DNA of 64,000 nt from Megachile rotundata (lineage: Eukaryota > Arthropoda > Insecta > Hymenoptera > Megachilidae): the NCBI RefSeq assembly GCF_050947335.1, contig NW_027473848.1:1-64000 (forward strand). The letters are read 5' to 3'. Position numbers and translations under genes: made by a program. Shown in pieces: positions 28,480 to 42,500 of the stretch (the stretch's first letter is position 1; each line of letters begins with the position of its first letter). Below the pieces are notes generated by a model, which saw only the letters and a program-made list of their open reading frames with translations, was not told the DNA's origin and did not search any database.

Positions 28480-30333
28480 ACGAGTTAGATTGATAATAAT
28501 AAGAGTAATAAGTATAGTAATTGTCGTTCTATCGATCATTTAAGCATAATATGGCTAATAATATGAGTTAGATTGATAATAATAAGAGTAATGAGTATAG
28601 TAATTGTAGTTCTATCGATCATATCTGCATAATATGGTTAATAATATGAGTTAGATTGATAATAATAAGAGTAATAAGTATAGTAAATGTCGTTCTATCG
28701 ATAATATAACCATAATATGGCTAATAATATGAGTTAGATTGATAATACTAAGAGTAGTGAGTATAGTAATTCCCGTTCTATTGATCATATAAGCATAATA
28801 TGGCTAATAATATGAGTTAGATTGATAATAATAAGAGTAATAAGTATAGTATTTGTCGTTCTATCGATCATGTAAGCATAATATGGCTAATCATACGAGT
28901 TAGATTGATAATAATAAGAGTAATGAGAATAGTAATTGTAGATCTATCGATCATTTAAGCATAATATGGCTAATAATATGAGTTAGATTGATAATAATAA
29001 CAGTAATAAGTATAGTAATTGTCGTTCTATCGATAATATAATCATAATATGGCTAATAATATGAGTTAGATTGATAATACTAAGAGTAGTAAGTATAGTA
29101 ATTCTCGTTCTATCGATCATATAAGCATAATATGGCTAATAATAAGAGTTAGATTGATAATAATAAGAGTAATAAGTATAGTATTTGTCGTTCTATCGAT
29201 CATATAAGCATAATATGGCTAATAATATGAGTTAGATTGATAATAATAAGAGTAATAAGTATAGTAATTGTCGTTCTATCGATCATTTAAGCATAATATG
29301 GGTAATAATATGAGTCAGATTGATAATAATAACAGTAATAAGTATAGTAATTGTCGTTCTATCGATAATATAAGCATAATATGGCTAATAATATGAGTTA
29401 GATTGATAATACTAAGAGTAGTGAGTATAGTAATTCTCGTTCTATCGATCATATAAGCATAATATGGCTAATAATATGAGTTAGATTGATAATAATAAGA
29501 GTAATAAGTATAGTAATTGTCGTTCTATCGATCATTTAAGCATAATATGGGTAATAATATGAGTCAGATTGATAATAATAACAGTAATAAGTATAGTAAT
29601 TGTCGTTCTATCGATAATATAAGCATAATATGGCTAATAATATGAGTTAGATTGATAATACTAAGAGTAGTGAGTATAGTAGTTCTCGTTCTATCGATCA
29701 TATAAGCACAATACGGCTAATAATGTGAGTTAGATTGATAATAATAAGAGTAATAAGTATAGAAATTGTCGTTCTACCGATCATATAAGCATAATAAGGC
29801 TAATAATATGAGTTAGATTGATAATACTAAGAGTAGTGAGTATAGTAATTCTCGTTCTATCGATCATATAAGCATAATATGGCTAATAATATGAGTTAGA
29901 TTGATAATAATAAGAGTAATGAGTATAGTAATTGTAGATCTATCGATCATTTAAGCTTAATATGGCTAATAATATGAGTCAGATTGATAAGAATAACAGT
30001 AATAAGTATAGTAATTGTCGTTCTATCGATAATATAAGCATAATATGGCTAATAATATGAGTTAGATTGATAATACTAAGAGTAGTGAGTATAGTAGTTC
30101 TCGTTCTATCGATCATATAAGCATAATATGGCTAATAATATGAGTTAGATTGATAATAATAAGAGTAATAAGTATAGTAATTGTAGATCTATCGATCATT
30201 TAAGCATAATATGGCTAATAATATGAGTTAGATTGATAATACTAAGAGTAGTGAGTATAGTAGTTCTCGTTCTATCGATCATATAAGCATAATACGGCTA
30301 ATAATGTGAGTTAGATTGATAATAATAAGAGTA
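27643..30333 (+). repeat. Block P, copy 2 with extension
   Basis: Matches 1-2,487 at 333 monomers and matches 35,611-38,302 at 96 monomers (7,968 bp) over its full length. Markers shared only with the later copy are GTAAATGTCG (28,683 and 36,651), AAGCTTAATATGG (about 29,953 and 37,923) and AAGCACAATACGG (about 29,705 and 37,675). It ends at a chimeric monomer near 30,333. Confidence 0.85.
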
Positions 30334-32186
30334 GTGAGTATAGTAACTCTCGTTATATCGATCATATAAGCATAATATGGCTAATAATATGAGTTAGATT
30401 GATAATAATAAGAGTAATAAGTATAGTGATTGTCGTTCTCTCGATCATATAAGCATAATATGGCTAATAATATGAGTTAGAGTGATAATACTAAGAGTAG
30501 TGAGTATAGTAATTCTCATTCTATCGATCATGTAAGCATAATATGGCTAATAATATGAGTTCGATTGATAATAATAACAGTAATAAGTATAGTAATTGTC
30601 GTTCTATCGATAATATAAGCATAATATGGCTAATAATATGAGTTAGATTGATAATACTAAGAGTAGTGAGTATAGTAATTGTCGTTCTATCGATCATATA
30701 AGCATAATATGGCTATTAATATGAGTTAGATTGATAATACTAAGAGTAGTGAGTATAGTAATTCTCGTTCTATCGATCATATAAGCATAATATGGCTAAT
30801 AATATGAGTTAGATTGATAATAATAAGAGTAATAAGTATAGTAATTGTCGTTCTATCGATCATTTAAGCATAATATGGGTAATAATATGAGTCAGATTGA
30901 TAATAATAACAGTAATAAGTATAGTAATTGTCGTTCTATCGATAATATAAGCATAATATGGCTAATAATATGAGTTAGATTGATAATACTAAGAGTAGTG
31001 AGTATAGCAGTTCTCGTTCTATGGATCATATAAGCATAATATGGCTAATAATATGAGTTAGATTGATAATAATAAGAGTAATAAGTATAGTAATTGTCGT
31101 TCTATCGATCATATAAGCATAATATGGCTAATAATATGAGTTAGATTGATAATACTAAGAGTAGTGAGTATAGTAATTCTCGTTCTATCGATCATATAAG
31201 CATAATATGGCTAATAATATGAGTTAGATTGATAATACTAAGAGTAGTGAGTATAGTAATTCTCGTTCTATCGATAATATAAGCATAATATGGCTAATAA
31301 TATGAGTTAGATCGATAATAATAAGAGTAATAAGTATAGTAATTGTCGTTCTCTCGATCATATAAGCATAATATGGCTAATAATATGAGTTAGAGTGATA
31401 ATACTAAGAGTAGTGAGTATAGTAATTCTCATTCTATCGATCATATAAGCATAATATGGCTAATAATATGAGTTAGATTGATAATAATAACAGTAATAAG
31501 TATAGTAATTGTCGTTCTATCGATAATATAAGCATAATATGGCTAATAATATGAGTTAGATTGATAATACTAAGAGTAGTGAGTATAGTAATTGTCGTTC
31601 TATCGATCATATAAGCATAATATGGCTAATAATATGAGTTAGATTGATAATAATAAGAGTAATAAGTATAGTATTTGTCGTTCTATCGATCATATAAGCA
31701 TAATATGGCTAATAATATGAGTTAGATTGATAATACTAAGAGTAGTGAGTATAGTAATTCTCGTTCTATCGATCATATAAGCATAATATGCCTAATAATA
31801 TGAGTTAGATTGATAATAGTGAGTGTAATAAGTATAGTGAATGTCGTTCTATCGATCATATCAGCATAATACGGGTAATAATATGAGTTGGATTGATAAT
31901 AATAAGAGTAATGAGTATAGTAATTGTAGATCTATCGATCATTTAAGCATAATATGGCTAATAATATGAGTTAGATTGATAATAATAGCAGTAATAAGTA
32001 TAGTAATTGTCGTTCTATCGATAATATAATCATAATATGGCTAATAATATGAGTTAGATTGATAATACTAAGAGTAGTGAGTATAGTAATTCTCGTTCTA
32101 TCGATCATATAAGCATAATATGGCTAATAATATGAGTTAGATTGATAATAATAACAGTAATAAGTATAGTAATTGTCGTTCTATCG
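30333..32186 (+). repeat. Copy of 18,049-19,985 with one monomer lost
   Basis: AACTCTCGTTATATCG at 18,061 and 30,345 gives an offset of 148 monomers. GTATAGCAGT at 18,801 and 31,002 gives 147. The missing monomer is the GTATTTGTCG one at about 18,530-18,610, absent near 30,840. The block is entered through a monomer at 30,302-30,384 with a GTGAG/AATAATAAGAG head and a TAGTGAG...AACTCTCG tail. Confidence 0.82.
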
Positions 32187-33866
32187 ATAATATAATCATA
32201 ATATGGCTAATAATATGAGTTAGATTGATAATACTAAGAGTAGTGAGTATAGTAATTGTCGTTCTATCGATCATATAAGCATAATATGGCTAATAATATG
32301 AGTTAGATTGATAATAGTGAGTGTAATAAGTATAGTGCATGTCGTTCTATCGATCATATCAGCATAATACGGGTAATAATATGAGTTGGATTGATAATAA
32401 TAAGAGTAATGAGTATAGTAATTGTAGGTCTATCGATCATATAAGCATAATATGGCTAATAATATGAGTCAGATTCATAATAATAACAGTAATAAGTATA
32501 GTAATTGTCGTTCTATCGATCATATAAGCATAATATGGCTAATAATATGAGTTAGAGTGATAATACTAAGAGTAGTGAGTACAGTAATTCTCATTCTATC
32601 GATCATTTAAGCATAATATGGCTAATAATATGAGTTAGATTGATAATAATAACAGTAATAAGTATAGTAATTGTCGTTCTATCGATAATATAACCATAAT
32701 ATGGCTAATAATATGAGTTAGATTGATAATACTAAGAGTAGTGAGTATAGTAATTCTCGTTCTATCGATCATATAAGCATAATATGGCTAATAATACGAG
32801 TTAGATTGATAATAATAAGAGTAATAAGTATAGTAATTGTCGTTCTATCGATCATTTAAGCATAATATGGCTAATAATATGAGTTAGATTGATAATAATA
32901 AGAGTAATGAGTATAGTAATTGTAGTTCTATCGATCATATCTGCATAATATGGTTAATAATATGAGTTAGATTGAAAATAATAAGAGTAATAAGTATAGT
33001 AATTGTCGTTCTATCGATAATATAAGCATAATATGGCTAATAATATGAGTTAGATTGATAATACTAAGAGTAGTGAGTATAGTAATTCTCGTTCTATCGA
33101 TCATATAAGCATAATATGGCTAATAATATGAGTTAGATTGATAATAATAAGACTAATAAGTATAGTAATTGTCGTTCTCTCGACCATATAAGCATAATAT
33201 GGCTAATAATATGAGTTAGAGTGATAATACTAAGAGTAGTGAGTACAGTAATTCTCATTCTATCGATCATATAAGCATAATATGGCTAGTAATATGAGTT
33301 AGATTGATAATAATAAGAGTAATAAGTATAGTATTTGTCGTTCTATCGATCATGTAAGCATAATATGGCTAATAATACGAGTTAGATTGATAATAATAAG
33401 AGTAATGAGTATAGTAATTGTAGATCTATCGATCATTTAAGCATAATATGGCTAATAATATGAGTCAGATTGATAATAATAACAGTAATAAGTATAGTAA
33501 TTGTCGTTCTATCGATAATATAAGCATAATATGTCTAATAATATGAGTTAGATTGATAATACTAAGAGTAGTGAGTATAGTAGTTCTCGTTCTATCGATC
33601 ATATAAGCATAATGTGGCTAATAATATGAGTTAGATTGATAATAATAAGAGTAATGAGTATAGTAATTGTAGATCTATCGATCATTTAAGCATAATATGG
33701 CTAATAATATGAGTTAGATTGATAATAGTAACAGTAATAAGTATAGTAATTGTCGTTCTATCGATAATATAACCATAATATGGCTAATAATATGAGTTAG
33801 ATTGATAACACTAAGAGTAGTGAGTACAGTAATTCTCGTTCTATCGATCATATATGCATAATATGG
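32040..33866 (+). repeat. Copy of 22,080-23,906 (offset 120 monomers)
   Basis: The offset is exactly 9,960 bp through GTGCATGTCG (22,376 and 32,336), GATTGAAAATAAT (23,010 and 32,970) and TATATGCATAAT (about 23,890 and 33,850). Private changes include GACTAATAAG at about 33,151 and AATGTGGCTAAT at about 33,613. After 33,866 the sequence jumps ahead by 4 monomers relative to the other copy. Confidence 0.83.
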
Positions 33867-36449
33867 TTAATAATATGAGTTAGATTGATAATAATAAGAG
33901 TAGTAAGTATAGTATTTGTCGTTCTATCGATCATATAAGCATAATATGGCTAATAATATGAGTTAGATTGATAATAATAAGAGTAATAAGTATAGTAATT
34001 GTCGTTCTATCGACCATATAAGCATAATATGGCTAATAATATGAGTTAGATTGATAATACTAAGAGTAGTGAGTATAGTAATTCTCGTTCTATCGATCAT
34101 ATAAGCATAATATGGCTAATAATATGAGTTAGATTGATAAAAATAAGAGTAATGAGTATAGTAATTGTAGATCTATCGATCATTTAAGCATAATATGGCT
34201 AATAATATGAGTTAGATTGATAATAATAACAGTAATAAGTATAGTAATTGTCGTTCTATCGATCATTTAAGCATAATATGGGTAATAATATGAGTTAGAT
34301 TGATAATACTAAGAGTAGTGAGTATAGTAACTCTCGTTCTATCGATCATATAAGCATAATATGGCTAATAATATGAGTTAGATTGATAATAATAAGAGTA
34401 ATAAGTATAGTGATTGTCGTTCTCTCGATCATATAAGCATAATATGGCTAATAATATGAGTTAGAGTGATAATACTAAGAGTAGTGAGTATAGTAATTCT
34501 CATTCTATCGATCATGTAAGCATAATATGGCTAATAATATGAGTTCGATTGATAATAATAACAGTAATAAGTATAGTAATTGTCGTTCTATCGATAATAT
34601 AAGCATAATATGGCTAATAATATGAGTTAGATTGATAATACTAAGAGTAGTGAGTATAGTAATTGTCGTTCTATCGATCATATAAGCATAATATGGCTAT
34701 TAATATGAGTTAGATTGATAATACTAAGAGTAGTGAGTATAGTAATTCTCGTTCTATCGATCATATAAGCATAATATGGCTAATAATATGAGTTAGATTG
34801 ATAATAATAAGAGTAATAAGTATAGTATTTGTCGTTCTATCGATCATATAAGCATAATATGGCTAATAATATGAGTTAGATTGATAATAATAAGAGTAAT
34901 AAGTATAGTAATTGTCGTTCTATCGATCATTTAAGCATAATATGGGTAATAATATGAGTCAGATTGATAATAATAACAGTAATAAGTATAGTAATTGTCG
35001 TTCTATCGATAATATAAGCATAATATGGCTAATAATATGAGTTAGATTGATAATACTAAGAGTAGTGAGTATAGTAATTCTCGTTCTATCGATCATATAA
35101 GCATAATATGGCTAATAATATGAGTTAGATCGATAATAATAAGAGTAATAAGTATAGTAATTGTAGTTCTCTCGATCATTTAAGCATAATATGGCTAATA
35201 ATATGAGTTAGAGTGATAATACTAAGAGTAGTGAGTATAGTAATTCTCATTCTATCGATCATATAAGCATAATATGGCTAATAATATGAGTTAGATTGAT
35301 AATAACAACAGTAATAAGTATAGTAATTGTCGTTCTATCGATAATATAAGCATAATATGGCTAATAATATGAGTTAGATTGATAATACTAAGAGTAGTGA
35401 GTATAGTAATTGTCGTTCTATCGATCATATAAGCATAATATGGCTAATAATATGAGTTAGATTGATAATAATAAGAGTAATAAGTATAGTATTTGTCGTT
35501 CTATCGATCATATAAGCATAATAAGGCTAATAATGTGAGTTAGAGTGATAATACTAAGAGTGGTGAGTATAGTAATTCTCATTCTATCGATCATATAAGC
35601 ATAATATGGCTAATAATATGAGTTAGATTGATAATAATAAGAGTAATGGGTATAGTAATTGTAGTTCTGGCGATCATATCGGCATAATATGGTTAATAAT
35701 ATGAGTTAGAGTGATAATACTAAGAGTAGTGTGTATAGTAATTCTCATTCTATCGATCATATAAGCATAATATGGCTAATAATATGAGTTAGATTGATAA
35801 TAATAACAGTAATAAGTATAGTAATTGTCGTTCTATCGATAATATAAGCATAATATGGCTAATAATATGAGTTAGATTGATAATACTAAGTGTAGTGAGT
35901 ATAGTAATTGTCGTTCTATCCATCATATAAGCATAATATGGCTAATAATATGAGTTAGATTGATAATAATAACAGTAATAAGTATAGTAATTGTCGTTCT
36001 ATCGATAATATAACCATAATATGGCTAATAATATGAGTTAGATTGATAATACTAAGAGTAGTGAGTATAGTAATTCTCGTTCTATCGATCATATAAGCAT
36101 AATATGGCTAATAATACGAGTTAGATTGATAATAATAAGAGTAATAAGTATAGTAATTGTCGTTCTATCGATCATTTAAGCATAATATGGCTAATAATAT
36201 GAGTTAGATTGATAATAATAAGAGTAATGAGTATAGTAATTGTAGTTCTATCGATCATATCTGCATAATATGGTTAATAATATGAGTTAGATTGATAATA
36301 ATAAGAGTAGTAAGTATAGTAATTGTCGTTCTATCGATAATATAAGCATAATATGGCTAATAATATGAGTTAGATTGATAATACTAAGAGTAGTGAGTAT
36401 AGTAATTCTCGTTCTATCGATCATATAAGCATAATATGGCTAATAATAC
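33867..36449 (+). repeat. Copy of 24,239-26,821 (offset 116 monomers)
   Basis: Continues the preceding block after a 4-monomer (332-bp) deletion. AGTAGTAAGTATAG at 24,271 and 33,899, and GTAGTTCTGG at 26,033 and 35,661, are both 9,628 bp apart. From 35,611 onward it is also block P, copy 3. A local change, GTAGTTCTCTCGATCATTTAAG at about 35,163, looks like a short conversion from another subtype. Confidence 0.82.
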
Positions 36450-38302
36450 GAGTTAGATTGATAATAATAAGAGTAATAAGTATAGTAATTGTCGTTCTAT
36501 CGATCATTTAAGCATAATATGGCTAATAATATGAGTTAGATTGATAATAATAAGAGTAATGAGTATAGTAATTGTAGTTCTATCGATCATATCTGCATAA
36601 TATGGTTAATAATATGAGTTAGATTGATAATAATAAGAGTAATAAGTATAGTAAATGTCGTTCTATCGATAATATAACCATAATATGGCTAATAATATGA
36701 GTTAGATTGATAATACTAAGAGTAGTGAGTATAGTAATTCCCGTTCTATTGATCATATAAGCATAATATGGCTAATAATATGAGTTAGATTGATAATAAT
36801 AAGAGTAATAAGTATAGTATTTGTCGTTCTATCGATCATGTAAGCATAATATGGCTAATCATACGAGTTAGATTGATAATAATAAGAGTAATGAGAATAG
36901 TAATTGTAGATCTATCGATCATTTAAGCATAATATGGCTAATAATATGAGTTAGATTGATAATAATAACAGTAATAAGTATAGTAATTGTCGTTCTATCG
37001 ATAATATAATCATAATATGGCTAATAATATGAGTTAGATTGATAATACTAAGAGTAGTAAGTATAGTAATTCTCGTTCTATCGATCATATAAGCATAATA
37101 TGGCTAGTAATAAGAGTTAGATTGATAATAATAAGAGTAATAAGTATAGTATTTGTCGTTCTATCGATCATATAAGCATAATATGGCTAATAATATGAGT
37201 TAGATTGATAATAATAAGAGTAATAAGTATAGTAATTGTCGTTCTATCGATCATTTAAGCATAATATGGGTAATAATATGAGTCAGATTGATAATAATAA
37301 CAGTAATAAGTATAGTAATTGTCGTTCTATCGATAATATAAGCATAATATGGCTAATAATATGAGTTAGATTGATAATACTAAGAGTAGTGAGTATAGTA
37401 ATTCTCGTTCTATCGATCATATAAGCATAATATGGCTAATAATATGAGTTAGATTGATAATAATAAGAGTAATAAGTATAGTAATTGTCGTTCTATCGAT
37501 CATTTAAGCATAATATGGGTAATAATATGAGTCAGATTGATAATAATAACAGTAATAAGTATAGTAATTGTCGTTCTATCGATAATATAAGCATAATATG
37601 GCTAATAATATGAGTTAGATTGATAATACTAAGGAGTAGTGAGTATAGTAGTTCTCGTTCTATCGATCATATAAGCACAATACGGCTAATAATGTGAGTT
37701 AGATTGATAATAATAAGAGTAATAAGTATAGAAATTGTCGTTCTACCGATCATATAAGCATAATAAGCCTAATAATATGAGTTAGATTGATAATACTAAG
37801 AGTAGTGAGTGTAGTAATTCTCGTTCTATCGATCATATAAGCATAATATGGCTAATAATATGAGTTAGATTGATAATAATAAGAGTAATGAGTATAGTAA
37901 TTGTAGATCTATCGATCATTTAAGCTTAATATGGCTAATAATATGAGTCAGATTGATAAGAATAACAGTAATAAGTATAGTAATTGTCGTTCTATCGATA
38001 ATATAAGCATAATATGGCTAATAATATGAGTTAGATTGATAATACTAAGAGTAGTGAGTATAGTAGTTCTCGTTCTATCGATCATATAAGCATAATATGG
38101 CTAATAATATGAGTTAGATTGATAATAATAAGAGTAATAAGTATAGTAATTGTAGATCTATCGATCATTTAAGCATAATATGGCTAATAATATGAGTTAG
38201 ATTGATAATACTAAGAGTAGTGAGTATAGTAGTTCTCGTTCTATCGATCATATAAGCATAATACGGCTAATGATGTGAGTTAGATTGATAATAATAAGAG
38301 TA
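35611..38302 (+). repeat. Block P, copy 3
   Basis: Third copy of the block at 1 and 27,643, extending to the same right limit as copy 2. From 37.6 kb it has more private changes than its relatives, including the G insertion at 37,634, ATAAGCCTAAT at about 37,765 and GTGAGTGTAG at about 37,806. Confidence 0.83.
37634..37634 (+). other. 1-bp G insertion, private
   Basis: ACTAAGGAGTAG replaces ACTAAGAGTAG. The matching monomer in block P copy 2 (about 29,665) lacks it. It is the first of five single-base indels in 2 kb. Confidence 0.9.
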
Positions 38303-38325
38303 ATAAGTATAGTAATTGTCGTTCT

Positions 38326-38327
38326 AA
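38326..38327 (+). other. 1-bp A insertion, private
   Basis: TTCTAACCGATC replaces TTCTACCGATC. The related monomers at about 2,130, 39,987 and 45,468 lack it. Confidence 0.9.
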
Positions 38328-38379
38328 CCGATCATATAAGCATAATAAGGCTAATAATATGAGTTAGATTGATAATACT

Positions 38380-38382
38380 AAA
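38380..38382 (+). other. 1-bp A insertion, private
   Basis: ATACTAAAGAGTAG replaces ATACTAAGAGTAG, in the monomer after the previous indel. Confidence 0.9.
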
Positions 38383-39240
38383 GAGTAGTGAGTATAGTAA
38401 TTCTCGTTCTATCGATCATATAAGCATAATATGGCTAATAATATGAGTTAGATTGATAATAATAAGAGTAATGAGTATAGTAATTGTAGATCTATCGATC
38501 ATTTAAGCATAATATGGCTAATTATATGAGTCAGATTGATAAGAATAACAGTAATAAGTATAGTAATTGTCGTTCTATCGATAATATAAGCATAATATGG
38601 CTAATAATATGAGTTAGATTGATAATAGTAAGAGTAGTGAGTATAGTAGTTCTCGTTCTATCGATCATATAAGCATAATATGGCTAATAATACGAGTTAG
38701 ATTGATAATAATAAGAGTAATAAGTATAGTAATTGTCGTTCTATCGATCATTTAAGCATAATATGGCTAATAATATGAGTTAGATTGATAATAATAAGAG
38801 TAATGAGTATAGTAATTGTAGTTCTATCGATCATATCTGCATAATATGGTTAATAATATGAGTTAGATTGATAATAATAAGAGTAGTAAGTATAGTAATT
38901 GTCGTTCTATCGATAATATAAGCATAATATGGCTAATAATATGAGTTAGATTGATTATACTAAGAGTAGTGAGTATAGTAATTCTCGTTCTATCGATCAT
39001 ATAAGCATAATATGGCTAATAATATGAGTTAGATTGATAATAATAAGAGTAATAAGTATAGTAATTGTCGTTCTCTCGATCATGTAAGCATAATATGGCT
39101 AATAATATGAGTTAGAGTGATAATACTAAGAGTAGTGAGTACAGTAATTCTCATTCTATCGATCATATAAGCATAATATGGCTAGTAATATGAGTTAGAT
39201 TGATAATAATAAGAGTAATAAGTACAGTATTTGTCGTTCT

Positions 39241-39242
39241 AA
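39241..39242 (+). other. 1-bp A insertion, private
   Basis: TTCTAATCGATCATG replaces TTCTATCGATCATG. The 66-monomer partner at about 44,718 and the block Q partner at about 3,047 lack it. Confidence 0.9.
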
Positions 39243-39586
39243 TCGATCATGTAAGCATAATATGGCTAATAATACGAGTTAGATTGATAATAATAAGAGT
39301 AATGAGTATAGTAATTGTAGATCTATCGATCATTTAAGCATAATATGGCTAATAATATGAGTTAGATTGATAATAATAACAGTAATAAGTATAGTAATTG
39401 TCGTTCTATCGATAATATAATCATAATATGGCTAATAATATGAGTTAGATTGATAATACTAAGAGTAGTGAGTATAGTAATTCTCGTTCTATCGATCATA
39501 TAAGCATAATATGGCTAATAATATGAGTTAGATTGATAATAATAACAGTAATAAGTATAGTAATTGTCGTTCTATCGATAATATAA

Positions 39587-39591
39587 TCAAA
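39587..39591 (+). other. 1-bp deletion, private
   Basis: AATCAAATATGG replaces AATCATAATATGG. The matching monomers at about 3,390 and 45,065 are intact. Confidence 0.9.
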
Positions 39592-42500
39592 TATGGCTAA
39601 TAATATGAGTTAGATTGATAATACTAAGAGTAGTGAGTATAGTAATTCTCGTTCTATCGATCATATAAGCATAATATGGCTAATAATATGAGTTAGATTG
39701 ATAATAATAAGAGTAATAAGTATAGTAATTGTCGTTCTATCGATCATTTAAGCATAATATGGGTAATAATATGAGTCAGATTGATAATAATAACAGTAAT
39801 AAGTATAGTAATTGTCGTTCTATCGATAATATAAGCATAATATGGCTAATAATATGAGTTAGATTGATAATACTAAGAGTAGTGAGTATAGTAGTTCTCG
39901 TTCTATCGATCATATAAGCATAATACGGCTAATAATGTGAGTTAGATTGATAATAATAAGAGTAATAAGTATAGTAATTGTCGTTCTACCGATCATATAA
40001 GCATAATAAGGCTAATAATATGAGTTAGATTGATAATACTAAGAGTAGTGAGTATAGTAATTCTCGTTCTATCGATCATATAAGCATAATATGGCTAATA
40101 ATATGAGTTAGATTGATAATAATAAGAGTAATGAGTATAGTAATTGTAGATCTATCGATCATTTAAGCATAATATGGCTAATAATATGAGTCAGATTGAT
40201 AAGAATAACAGTAATAAGTATAGTAATTGTCGTTCTATCGATAGTATAAGCATTATATGGCTAATAATATGAGTTAGATTGATAATACTAAGAGTAGTGA
40301 GTATAGTAGTTCTCGTTCTATCGATCATATAAGCATAATATGGCTAATAATATGAGTTAGATTGATAATAATAAGAGTAATAAGTATAGTAATTGTAGAT
40401 CTATCGATCATTTAAGCATAATATGGCTAATAATATGAGTTAGATTGATAATAATAACAGCAATAAGTATAGTAATTGTCGTTCTATCGATCATGTAAGC
40501 ATAATATGGCTAATAATACGAGTTAGATTGATAATAATAAGAGTAATGAGTATAGTAATTGTAGATCTATCGATTATTTAAGCATAATATGGCTAATAAT
40601 ATGAGTTAGATTGATAATAATAACAGTAATAAGTATAGTAATTGTCGTTCTATCGATAATATAATCATAATATGGCTAATAATATGAGTTAGATTGATAA
40701 TACTAAGAGTAGTGAGTATAGTAATTCTCGTTCTATCGATCATATAAGCATAATATGGCTAATAATATGAGTTAGATTGATAATAATAACAGTAATAAGT
40801 ATAGTAATTGTCGTTCTATAGATAATATAATCATAATATGGCTAATAATATGAGTTAGATTGATAATACTAAGAGTAGTGAGTATAGTAATTGTCGTTCT
40901 ATCGATCATATAAGCATAATATGGCTAATAATATGAGTTAGATTGATAATAATAAGAGTAATGAGAATAGTAATTGTAGATCTATCGATCATTTAAGCAT
41001 AATATGGCTAATAATATGAGTTAGATTGATAATAATAACAGTAATAAGTATAGTAATTGTCGTTCTATCGATAATATAATCATAATATGGCTAATAATAT
41101 GAGTTAGATTGATAATACTAAGAGTAGTAAGTATAGTAATTCTCGTTCTATCGATCATATAAGCATAATATGGCTAATAATAAGAGTTAGATTGATAATA
41201 ATAAGAGTAATAAGTATAGTATTTGTCGTTCTATCGATCATATAAGCATAATATGGCTAATAATATGAGTTAGATTGATAATAATAAGAGTAATAAGTAT
41301 AGTAATTGTCGTTCTATCGATCATTTAAGCATAATATGGGTAATAATATGAGTCAGATTGATAATAATAACAGTAATAAGTATAGTAATTGTCGTTCTAT
41401 CGATAATATAAGCATAATATGGCTAATAATATGAGTTAGATTGATAATAATAAGAGTAATGAGTATAGTAATTGTAGATCTATCGATCATTTAAGCATAA
41501 TATGGCTAATAATATGAGTTAGATTGATAATAGTGAGTGTAATAAGTATAGTGAATGTCGTTCTATCGATCATATCAGCATAATACGGGTAATAATATGA
41601 GTTGGATTGATAATAATAAGAGTAATGAGTATAGCAATTGTAGGTCTATCGATCATATAAGCATAATACGGCTAATAATATGAGTCAGATTCATAATAAT
41701 AACAGTAATAAGTATAGTAATTGTCGTTCTAACGATCATATAAGCATAATATGGCTAATAATATGAGTTAGATTGATAATAATAACAGTAATAAGTATAG
41801 TAATTGTCGTTCTATCGATAATATAACCATAATATGGCTAATAATATGAGTTAGATTGATAATACTAAGAGTAGTGAGTATAGTAATTCTCGTTCTATCG
41901 ATCATATAAGCATAATATGGCTAATAATACGAGTTAGATTGATAATAATAAGAGTAATAAGTATAGTAATTGTCGTTCTATCGATCATTTAAGCATAATA
42001 TGGCTAATAATATGAGTTAGATTGATAATAATAAGAGTAATGAGTATAGTAATTGTAGTTCTATCGATCATATCTGCATAATATGGTTAATAATATGAGT
42101 TAGATTGATAATAATAAGAGTAGTAAGTATAGTAATTGTCGTTCTATCGATAATATAAGCATAATATGGCTAATAATATGAGTTAGATTGATAATACTAA
42201 GAGTAGTGAGTATAGTAATTCTCGTTCTATCGATCATATAAGCATAATATGGCTAATAATATGAGTTAGATTGATAATAATAAGAGTAATAAGTATAGTA
42301 ATTGTCGTTCTCTCGATCATGTAAGCATAATATGGCTAATAATATGAGTTAGAGTGATAATACTAAGAGTAGTGAGTACAGTAATTCTCATTCTATCGAT
42401 CATATAAGCATAATATGGCTAGTAATATGAGTTAGATTGATAATAATAAGAGTAATAAGTACAGTATTTGTCGTTCTATCGATCATGTAAGCATAATATG

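Larger units (their letters stand above)
38233..40394 (+). repeat. Block Q, copy 2
   Basis: Second copy of 2,041-4,200, overlapping the start of the first 66-monomer unit. Compared with copy 1 it carries four private indels and a few substitutions, such as TAATGATGTGAG at about 38,270 and GATAGTATAAGC at about 40,242. Confidence 0.8.
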
